Below the pieces are notes generated by a model that did no database searches, had not been told where the DNA came from, and saw nothing but the letters and a program-made list of their open reading frames with translations. Shown here one piece after another: positions 34,213 through 42,300 of a stretch of DNA of 64,000 bases. The position numbers and the translations under genes are program-made. Position 1 is the first letter of the stretch. Each line of letters begins with the position of its first letter. Source of the stretch: Nostoc mirabile CHAB5784 (GTDB lineage Bacteria; Cyanobacteriota; Cyanobacteriia; Cyanobacteriales; Nostocaceae); NCBI RefSeq assembly GCF_020829645.1, contig NZ_JAIVFS010000012.1, positions 1 to 64,000 on the forward strand, read 5' to 3'.

Positions 34213-34851
34213 ATCTCAAACATCCTTTTGACAACATTTATTACTACAAGAACTGTAGCCTAAACTTTAATGGGTTGACATATTCCTGTATACATATTTT
34301 TTGGGAAAAATAAATATATTTCTTTGGAAAGACATCGGGGTAAAAATTACCGTGTTTATCCATTTTTTTTAGTTCCTAAACTTTCAAAAAAAAACTCGGA
34401 ATCAACCATTAAGAGCAATTAACTTAAAAAATTTTGTATAGCAAGTAGTGTAAACCGTAATTTCCCCCACCTAAATATTTTTTAGTTACTAAAACTTCCA
34501 AAAAACAACCCGGAATTTTGGAAAACTGATACGAGTCAATCGCCTGCCTGCTGAGAAAAGTAGATAAGAGGATGCTGTTCATTTGTGCCAATTTCATCAA
34601 TTAAATCATTTAATCGCTTGGTCATACTCTTGCTTATTACGAATCGTAAGCAGGGGTGCGATCGCGCTCCAAATTAATATTTGGGGGAAGTGTGGTTAAG
34701 TTTTCTATTGGTCTTTGTCCTATTCTGAATGGGTCAAGATATCACAATTAATTCAACCCTTAGCTTAAAGAGCATACACACTATTTGTTCGTTGGTTCTT
34801 ACCTATAATGGAGAACAATCGTCATCTCAAGTATTCAGCTTGATACCCACA
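34213..34851. other. Gene-free region with scraps of neighbouring genes
   Basis: Bases 34516-34566 are a near-perfect copy of the 3' end of the DUF5615 toxin (35485-35535). Bases 34580-34675 on the minus strand read IAPLLTIRNKQEYDQAI and, shifted, LNDLIDEIGTNEQHP, a frameshifted scrap of a HigA-like antitoxin that is also found shorter at 32490-32545. A TTTTTTAGTT..CTAAA motif is duplicated at 34365 and 34480. No intact gene. Confidence 0.5.
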
Positions 34852-35178
34852 ATGACACTGAAAGAGCTACAACCTCAACTTTTAGCCCTGTCTTTGGAAG
34901 AAAAGGCACAGGCAATTCAGATTTTGGCGATATATCTGGGCAATGGGTTGATTGGCATTGAGAAAACACCAGGTGTCATGGGGGGCGATGCCTGTATTCG
35001 GCAGACTCGGATTCCGGTTTGGCTGTTGGTTAGCCTGCGCCATCAAGGGGCAAGTGAAGCCTATTTGTTAGAAGATTACCCGACGCTAACTGCTGCTGAT
35101 TTGGTGAATGCATGGCTGTATGCAGAGGTTTATCCTGAAGAAATTGAAGCGGCGATCGCACGGCAAGAGGCGGCTTAA
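34852..35178 (+). CDS. DUF433-family antitoxin, 108 aa
   Basis: DUF433 proteins are antitoxins paired with DUF5615 PIN-like toxins. Typical motifs are GVMGGDACIRQTRIPVWLLV, RHQGASEAYLLEDYPTLTAA and DLVNAWLYAEVYPEEIEAAI. A helical N-terminus (LKELQPQLLALSLEEKAQAI) precedes it, a common cyanobacterial extension. I start at the ATG at 34852; the longer frame from 34729 adds 41 residues without family character. The toxin GTG begins two bases after the stop. Confidence 0.82.
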   Translation: MTLKELQPQLLALSLEEKAQAIQILAIYLGNGLIGIEKTPGVMGGDACIRQTRIPVWLLVSLRHQGASEAYLLEDYPTLTAADLVNAWLYAEVYPEEIEAAIARQEAA

Positions 35179-35180
35179 GT

Positions 35181-35535
35181 GTGGCATTGCTTTATGCCGA
35201 TGAGGGGTTTCCCAAAATGGTTACGGGGCTACTGCGTCAATTCGGTCACGATGTGCTGACGGTACAAGAAGCAGGGCAAGCCAATCAGCAAATTCCTGAT
35301 GACCAAGGGAAAAGCATTGGCGACGATTCAGGGGCGGGCAGTGCTGACAGTAAATCGAGATGATTTTATCCGCTTGCATCGCATGATTCCAGATCATGCA
35401 GGTATCATTGTTTGCACAGAGGATTTGGATCGGCAGCGATTAGCCACCCGGATTCATGAGGCAATTGCGGCTGAAGAATCTTTGTTTGGAAAACTGATAC
35501 GAGTCAATCGCCCGCCTGCTGAGAAAAGTAGATGA
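35181..35535 (+). pseudogene. DUF5615 PIN-like toxin, frameshifted
   Basis: It begins GTG at 35181: MALLYADEGFPKMVTGLLRQ, FGHDVLTVQEAGQANQQIPD, with the first PIN Asp. Around 35300-35310 the frame breaks: the original frame runs into nonsense to 35363, while the shifted frame continues ATIQGRAVLTVNRDDFIRLH, HAGIIVCTEDLDRQRLATRI to 35535. A one-base indel has therefore inactivated the toxin, while its antitoxin is intact. Its last 51 bases are duplicated at 34516-34566. Confidence 0.8.
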
Positions 35536-35772
35536 GGTGAAGCGCGATCGCTCATGATTGTAAGATACATTAACAGTGCGATCGCCGAAAATTCTGCCTC
35601 ATAAGCAAAATTATGCCTTAATTGTGCAATATTCTGTCAGTTAAAATCCAGAGAGTGTATCCTTGTAGTAAAAGCCAGGGCTTATACAAGTTACATTTGA
35701 CTTACTGCGATCACCCAGGAAGGGTTTTTAGGTATAGCTGAAGTCCTATTAAACAATTTAGGAGATGAGTTT

Positions 35773-36159
35773 ATGGAGCCTATTTCTCTTATTCTTACAG
35801 CATTAGTAGCTGGCACAGCAAAAACGGCTGGTGATGTAGCTCAGGATGCTTACAACGGCTTGAAGGCTTTGATTAAGCGTAAGTTTGAGAGCCAAGGTAA
35901 ATCAGATTCAGCTACTATTCTAGATAAATACGAACAGAAGCCCGAAAAGACGAAAGCTCTTTTAGAAGATGAATTAACTGAGGTTGGGGCTGATAAGGAT
36001 GAAGAAATTATTAAACTGGCTCAAAAGTTAATGGAGCAATTAAATCCTCAAGAAGCAGCAGAGGGAAAGTTTAATGTTCAAATTTCTGGGGGTACAGTTC
36101 AGGGTTTGACACAGCAAAATACTGGAACAATAACTCAGAACTACGGCAAGGATGCTTAG
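35773..36159 (+). CDS. Small helical protein with C-terminal amyloid-type (BASS-like) motif, 128 aa
   Basis: The N-terminal 95 residues are helical and begin with a hydrophobic stretch (PISLILTALVAGTAKTAGDV, DAYNGLKALIKRKF), resembling the Bell-type effector domain described with bacterial NLR-like proteins. The C-terminus carries NVQISGGTVQGLTQQNTGTI and then TQNYG, a Gly/Asn/Gln pseudo-repeat of the kind called bacterial amyloid signalling sequences. The next gene starts with a matching motif. The likely role is a membrane-damaging cell-death effector nucleated by the NACHT protein. A run near the start codon (TTTAGGAGATGAGTTTATG) supplies a GGAG ribosome site. Only three bases separate it from the next gene. 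Confidence 0.72.
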   Translation: MEPISLILTALVAGTAKTAGDVAQDAYNGLKALIKRKFESQGKSDSATILDKYEQKPEKTKALLEDELTEVGADKDEEIIKLAQKLMEQLNPQEAAEGKFNVQISGGTVQGLTQQNTGTITQNYGKDA

Positions 36160-36162
36160 AAA

Positions 36163-37136
36163 ATGACTGAAGATAATTCTGTTAATATCTCTGGGGGTAA
36201 AGTTCAGGGATTTATCCAAGAAAATAATGGAACTGTCACTCAAAACTTCATTAATCATGTATCTGACTCGCTGAGTGGGCAAACATCCGGTACGGAACAG
36301 TTCTTAGCTGAGAAAGAATTACGCCAGAGGAAAGTTTTACTCAGTAAAGTCAAACAATATTGGATCGAAGGGGTCTTAGAAAAGTCATTGTATAACGAGG
36401 CAATGATTCAACTCGGTTTAGAAAAGCGATCAAATGCAGTAGAGCTTCCATTTAGGAGCTTCGAGGAACTACCAGAAGAATCCGAACAAATTCTGCCTAC
36501 AGAGACAAACGCAACTAAGGTCTTCGATCAAATAGGAGAGGGGCGAACTCTGTTGATTTTGGGAGAACCCGGGGCTGGGAAAACAATAACTCTGCTAAAA
36601 CTTGCAGAGAATTTGGTTGCTCGTGCTACAGAAAATGTGAGTCTCCTGATTCCAGTGGTGTTTAACTTATCTTCTTGGGGGAGTAAGAAACCAACGATTG
36701 CTGATTGGCTCGTACAAGAACTTTTGAGCAAATACCAAGTTCCCAAAGAAGTTGGTAAAAACTGGGTTAAAAATCAACAACTGCTACTGCTGCTGGATGG
36801 TCTAGACGAGGTAAAGGCTGAACTGCGGGAAGATTGCGTCCAAGCTGTCAACAAATTTATGCAGGATCATGGACAGACTGAAATGGTGGTCTGTAGTCGT
36901 ATTGTAGACTATGAAGTTCTTTCTAACCGTCTGCAATTACGAGGTGCAATCTACATCCGCTCTCTAACTCCTGAGCAAGTTAATCGATATTTGGACGCGG
37001 CTGGTGAACAACTAAGAGCAGTCAAAACTTTGCTGACCGAAGATACCGTACTGCAAGAGCTAGCAAAGTCTCCTTTAATGCTTAGGGTTACACCTTTTAT
37101 AATCCGATGCTGCGGGAACATTTTGCCAGCATGAAG
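36163..37136 (+). pseudogene. NACHT-type NTPase with N-terminal amyloid-type motif, internally deleted
   Basis: The N-terminus holds SVNISGGKVQGFIQENNGTV followed by TQNF, the partner motif of the previous gene. A helical linker precedes a NACHT domain: Walker A LGEPGAGKTIT, IPVVFNLSSWGSKKPTIADW, Walker B LLLLDGLDEVK, sensor VVCSRIVDYE, and AKSPLMLRV. Normally several hundred residues follow. Here the frame ends 15 codons later (stop at 37132-37134). A different frame just there (GYTFYNPMLREHFASMK, stop at about 37136) looks like the extreme C-terminus of such proteins, so an internal deletion with frameshift is likely. Immediately after, the sequence becomes the duplicated toxin copy 2. Confidence 0.78.
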
Positions 37137-37147
37137 TGAGTTTAGGT

Positions 37148-37484
37148 AGAATCAGGATCTTTTCTGTGAGTGCTTGGGCAATCAAAAGCCGATCAAAAGG
37201 ATCTTTATGATGGAATGGCAGAGTCACGATTGCGGCTGCATGAGCAACTTTAATCGGTAATATTTCCAATTCGTTAACTTGGATTTGATGCTCCATCCAT
37301 GTTTCAAAATTTCCAGGAATTTGATACTTACCAATACTAACTTTGATGGCAATTTCCCAATTGTTGCAGGACTGAGCAAAATGTCATTGAGGGGATCGAC
37401 AATCAAATCACAGGCGACTTGACTAAGGGCGCGATCCTTGAGTACAAACCAGAGAAATGCCTGAGTATCGAGCAGAAACTTCAT
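37148..37484 (-). pseudogene. VapC-like PIN toxin, copy 2, frameshifted and truncated
   Basis: Near-identical to copy 1 (32746-33131), including the same missing T in the ATTGGG run, so it breaks at SPATIGKLPSKL. The second part (EHQIQVNELEILPIKVAHAA, HHKDPFDRLLIAQAL) is cut after TEKILI, where the sequence meets the end of the NACHT remnant; the last 20 or so residues present in copy 1 are gone. Non-functional. Confidence 0.8.
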
Positions 37485-37723
37485 GGCATGTAGTCGTGAA
37501 AGTCTTCCAAGTGGGTTTCGTCTTCGGATAGAATGATTAGGGTTCCAATTGCACTACCGGGCTGGCGAGGTTTCCGGGGTGGTTGGAGTTCGCCAATCAG
37601 TCTGGCGACAGTGCGATCGCCGGAAAAAATTTGCACTTCTTCACCGGGTTGCAGACTTGCAATCAGTTCGGGTAAACGAAGTTGAGCTTCTGTTAATGGA
37701 ATCCGTGTCATTGTTTTGTGCAT
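37481..37723 (-). CDS. Phd/YefM-type antitoxin, copy 2, 80 aa
   Basis: MHKTMTRIPLTEAQLRLPEL through SEDETHLEDFHDYMP; it differs from copy 1 at about seven positions, all conservative. It overlaps the toxin remnant by four bases. The upstream sequence lacks the dispersed repeat present in copy 1. With its cognate toxin broken, it may still neutralise a related toxin elsewhere or persist passively. Confidence 0.8.
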   Translation of the reverse strand: MHKTMTRIPLTEAQLRLPELIASLQPGEEVQIFSGDRTVARLIGELQPPRKPRQPGSAIGTLIILSEDETHLEDFHDYMP

Positions 37724-37803
37724 CTGGTGTCATCGCTCTTGCTTAATTTTACAGGTATCTTGAATTTGGGCGATCGCCTGTCTAATTAGTTCAACCCTTA
37801 GCT

Positions 37804-38092
37804 TAATACCTACCCCTATTCCCATGATTGAAATTCATCAATGGCGCTACGAATTAGGGAAGTTATTTGAGCGCGACGAGTTTCAAAGTTGGCGGCGATA
37901 TAAATTAGTAAGATGCCAACTAGCAAGCCAATAACCCATTTTAAAAAGGAGTACTGCAAGCTAAAAATTACCGATTGATAGATTGTGGTGATTAAAAAAG
38001 TCGCTGTACCAATGTAGAGAAAAGCCCTCACTCGCAAAGCTAATCCGGCAAAAATGGCGATGAGGCTGAAAATTCCAGGTATCCAGGCTGGT
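37804..38092 (-). pseudogene. Duplicated 3' end of the large membrane-protein gene
   Basis: It encodes MRVRAFLYIGTATFLITTIY through SAIDEFQSWE, nearly identical to the last 73 residues of the 1332-residue protein at 39399-43397. Nucleotide similarity runs from about 37804 to 38092 against 39389 to 39676 and stops abruptly at both ends. There is no promoter or complete domain. Confidence 0.85.
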
Positions 38093-38156
38093 TAAAGGGG
38101 AAAAGAATGTACTCCAAAATCATATAGCAATCCGATTTGATTCCTGAATTACTCGT

Positions 38157-38193
38157 AGAGACTGGGGACTGGGGACTGGGGACTGGGGACTGG
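38157..38193. repeat. GGGGACT heptamer STRR
   Basis: About five tandem copies of the heptamer GGGGACT (38157-38193), a short tandemly repeated repetitive sequence of the type known from heterocystous cyanobacteria. Confidence 0.75.
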
Positions 38194-38285
38194 GAAGAAG
38201 GAATAAAGGTGTACTGAGTTTTTTTCAAAAATCAAATATGAGTCCTATATAATAGAGTGTAAGCCCAAAAATATCAGAAAAAACT

Positions 38286-38528
38286 ATGAATGTAAAACTT
38301 GTTAATTCTCTTGTAGAAGTGGTATTAAACCTCTCACCTGAAGACCAAAAACTATTTCAAGAAAAGCTCTCTAATAGACAAATAGAGGTAATCACTCGCA
38401 AAAGTGTAACCTCAACAGAAAAAGCAGAGCAATTTCGTCAATGGGTTGCTCAATTTCCTAAAAGTAATGCTAATCTACTTGACGAAACTTTACGTCGAAA
38501 AAATATTTATGATGATCGAGGCAGATGA
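38286..38528 (+). CDS. Putative antitoxin of a VapBC-type pair, 80 aa
   Basis: Function is inferred from the overlapping PIN toxin gene. MNVKLVNSLVEVVLNLSPED is an amphipathic helical start, with a charged C-terminus (LLDETLRRKNIYDDRGR) typical of a toxin-binding tail. No classical AbrB or RHH signature was recognised. The stop codon overlaps the toxin start (ATGA). Confidence 0.65.
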   Translation: MNVKLVNSLVEVVLNLSPEDQKLFQEKLSNRQIEVITRKSVTSTEKAEQFRQWVAQFPKSNANLLDETLRRKNIYDDRGR

Positions 38529-38971
38529 CCAACTATTTGCTAGATACGAATATTATTATAAGGTTTACTGATACTAACTCCCCCGAATATGACCTGATAA
38601 ACAACGCTATTTCACAAATCTTAGTAGAAGGTGGTCAGTGCTTTATTACCTCTCAAGTTATCACTGAGTTTTGGGTTGTAGCCACTCGTCCTATAACTGT
38701 TAACGGACTAGGATGGACAGTAGAAAAAACTGAACAAGCAGTACAAATGTTAATTAATCAATTTGACTTGCTAGAAGAAACACCTGCAATATTTCCCCAA
38801 TGGTTGAGTCTTGTTACATCTCACAAAATTTTAGGTAAACGCGCCCATGATCTCCGCATACAAGCAGTAATGTTAGCTCATAATACCTCTCATATCCTCA
38901 CCTTAAATCCCCAAGATTTTGTTGCAATTGAAGGACTAATAATCATTCACCCTAATAGCTTAAACAGCTAG
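38525..38971 (+). CDS. PIN-domain toxin (VapC-like), 148 aa
   Basis: Probable endoribonuclease. The acidic residues of the PIN active site are visible: Asp7 in LLDTNIIIRF, Glu in VITEFWVVATRP, Asp in KRAHDLRIQAVML, and the C-terminal TLNPQDFVAIEGL. Length is typical. Unlike the three neighbouring toxin genes of this island, it is intact. It overlaps its antitoxin by four bases. Confidence 0.85.
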   Translation: MTNYLLDTNIIIRFTDTNSPEYDLINNAISQILVEGGQCFITSQVITEFWVVATRPITVNGLGWTVEKTEQAVQMLINQFDLLEETPAIFPQWLSLVTSHKILGKRAHDLRIQAVMLAHNTSHILTLNPQDFVAIEGLIIIHPNSLNS

Positions 38972-39398
38972 TCTATAAAAATAGCGCGATCGCCGCTTTT
39001 TTCGTGACAGAGAAATCGCTCAATTTATCCCTAATTCTTTCCCATAATATTTGGGAACATAGATTTTAATCAGTCGCAATCTCACCGAAAAATCCTTTTG
39101 AATTGATGACACGCCCTAGTCTCAGCTTTTTTTTGCACCTAAATCAACCCGTCGAACTCACGTTTTGAGAATTATAACTATAGCGGTTCTCAGTTGCATG
39201 AGGTACGCTTCAACCCCACCCCCTACCCCTAAGAGCTTGCTCTTAGGGGAGCGTTTGCGTAAGCAAATGCGGGGTGGGGTGACGACTGTATTGCAACGAA
39301 GTGAGAACCGCTATAATTAGCCAGACTTGATATCAATTGCGTATTCCAAAAGAGTACACAATTACAAATTAGGAATTAGAAATTTTTAATACCTAGCC
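38972..39398. other. Gene-free region with an inverted-repeat element
   Basis: It contains the 137-bp element at 39179-39315 (listed separately) and a HIP1-like site at 38986. No gene or terminator beyond that. Confidence 0.6.
39179..39315. mobile_element. 137-bp MITE-like element, TATAGCGGTTCTCA termini
   Basis: TATAGCGGTTCTCA (39179-39192) is perfectly inverted as TGAGAACCGCTATA (39302-39315). Inside are two hairpins (CTAAGAGC/GCTCTTAG and ACCCCACC/GGGGTGGGGT). A similar left end, TATAGCGATTCTCA, is at 43526-43539. Confidence 0.65.
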
Positions 39399-42300
39399 CT
39401 ATTCCCATGATTGAAATTCATCAATGGCGCTACGAATTAAGGAAGTTATTTGAGCGCGACGGGTTTCAAAGTTGGCGGCGATATAAATCAGGAGGATGCC
39501 AACTAGCAAGCCAACAACCCATTTTAAAAAGGAATACTGCAAGCTGAAAATTACCGATTGATAGATTGTAGTGATTAAAAAAGTGGCTGTACCAATGTAG
39601 AGGAAAGCCCGCACTCGCAAAGCTAATCCGGCAAAAATGGCGATGAGGCTGAAAATTCCAGGTATCCAAGCTGGATTTTGATGAAATAAAATTGCCCACC
39701 CACAAATTAAACCACTACCTACTATTCTCAGAATATGGCGAGATGTTTTGTACTCTGGTAGCTTCAGTTGGGTATCTACTTGAGCAATATAAAGCAGTGA
39801 TAACCCAATTGGCGTTACATACCATAAAGCATCAGTCAGCCGTAGGGAATCAAACCAACGGTAAAGCGCCCAATCAATCAATGCCACGCTAATATAGGTA
39901 AAACGGATGTTTTCACCCACCTTTGCGAGGAAGATGTAAAATCCAGCCGCGAGTACCAAGGTGATTGGGTAAACTTGCAGTCTGGTTTCCCATAAACTTA
40001 TCAATGGTATGATATAAGCGGCTTGCTGCCAAGGTCTTTTAGACCAACCCCAACTTTCCCAAGGCAGGATGTATAAGAAATAGGCTACCACACAGGCGAT
40101 CGCACCGTTCCAAGGAACTAATGGCCCAGCCCAAAATCGTCCCACTGCTGTCTCGCGCCAATAAACCCTCATCCCGGCTACCTCTAATAAGCCAAGGTAA
40201 ACCCACATTTCGGCGATTGTGATTCCTCCGAAGATGCTGGGAGAAGTGCGCGAATTTCGTCCCTGAAAGATGGCATAACGAATCAAAAATACCCCCGTTC
40301 CCAATCCCACTAAACGGTTAACTCCAATGGGAAGAGGAATGGCAGCCATTAATAAGCAGCTACTCCAAGCCCAGTGAATATGGGCAATTCCTTTCAGTTC
40401 TTGAGGAGTCAGGCGTAAGTAGCTGACAAGCCAAGGCGACAGAATACGGTAAGCATACATAATACTAGCGCCAAGGGCAGACATGGCAATCAATCCATCA
40501 CCTAATGCTCCTGTTGAAGCTTGTAACATTTGATAGAACAAAAGTTCATAAGCAGAAATGGATACGCCAATGATTCCTAAGTACAGCAGGGGTTTAAAGT
40601 CTTCGCGGCGTCGCCCTACGCCAATGATAATTAAAGCTACACCCAAGGAATACAAACCAGTCCACTCGGTGAAGGTGTCCAAACGCAGCAATACACTGAA
40701 TGCACCATAAATTAATGGCAAAATGTGAAAACTGCTAGGAAGCCTTTCTAATTGATGTCGTCGTCGCCACCACTCGCCGACAAGTTGAGCGATTAAACCC
40801 AAGGCGATATTTGCGATCGCAATCTTAACAGTTGAACGTTCCCCAAATCCCAGCACTTGAGCAGTCAACAATTCCAAAGACCAACCAATGCCATAAAATG
40901 CCCAATTTGTCGGTTCTCGCCAACTGCGATAAACAATGGCTACCAAGGTGATTGCAGTGGCAGCTAAGTACAAAAATCCAGAAGTAATAAACCCTGAGTA
41001 AATTAGTATTGAGTGTACCGTCAAACCAAACAACTCAAAACCACACAATGCGATCGCCCACTTATCACTAGCGGCTGCATATATAATTGCTAATTCGTTA
41101 CCGCGTCGGTTCAAAACTGTCCGTGCTAACCATAGAATTAGGATTGCGATCGCTCCTACGACAAACCAACCTGCTAGCGCGAGGCGAGGTAAGCCAGGTA
41201 CGCCTACCCATAACAGCGCCACAATGAAACTCAGAAGAAATCCTTCTGTAATTACCGCAGATATTTGGTTTCGCAAATAGCGCGTATTTGCGAACATCAA
41301 TACCGTACCCACGGCCAAACCGATTAATCTGGTTTCTGGTAGCTGTAAAGTCAGTAACTGGGCAGTTACCACAGCCAATACACTCAAGTAACGGCTAGTA
41401 AAGCGACGCTCTATAATTGTGACATTGGCAACACCCGTGAGAGCTATAGGCGTAACTAGCCATAAGACTCCCCAATGAGCTTGGCTATCAGCGATGCCAT
41501 ACCAAGATGATTCTGCATTCATCCACAATAGGAAAAAACTAGCGGCGGCTAGTCCTAAACCGATGTCCCATCCACTACGTCGCCATAAACCTTCACTAAG
41601 GCTAAATCCCCATTCTGCAACCATCAGAACTAATAAAATACTTGCCCAGACTTGGTAACTCAGGGTTGGTAATAACCAATTAATGGTAAAACAAAAAGTC
41701 AGCACTCCCATGATGTGAGTTAGATATATCAGGGGAAGGGATGAGGGGGATCGGCGTTGAGTGACGAATGCCAGAGTGATTGTGGAAAATAGCAGATTTA
41801 GCGATCGCAATGCGGGATTTCCGATCGCGATCGTTGTTAAAAAAGCTCCAAATAAGAGGGTGAGCAGTTCGCCAAATTTAGCCAATTCTCGCTTTTCGGT
41901 GCGATGCAGCCTATCTGTGAGCGCCACCATTAAAATTATGTATGGAAATAAAGCTACACTCAGCAACGCCCAAGGTTCATTTTGAGAATTGGTAAGTTGA
42001 GTACCAGTTGCGATCGCTAATTTCTGTAAGCTATCAGGTACTAATCGCCAACCTAGCCAAATCGTCTGTAAGCCAATGACGAAAACTGCTGCAAAGTCTA
42101 CCTTGAAACTGTACTGCCGCAGACGACTTCCCACAAACCACAAACCCAAAGCACTTACAGCTATTGCTGACATCGGATAATTTACTACCGAAACCAACCA
42201 ACCCAGGAAGAGTAGAATACCACCAAGTCTTTCCCAGAGTAAGAGGGATGAGGGGGATGAGGGAGATGAGGAGAATATTACTTTTGCTCCCTGCCCCCTG

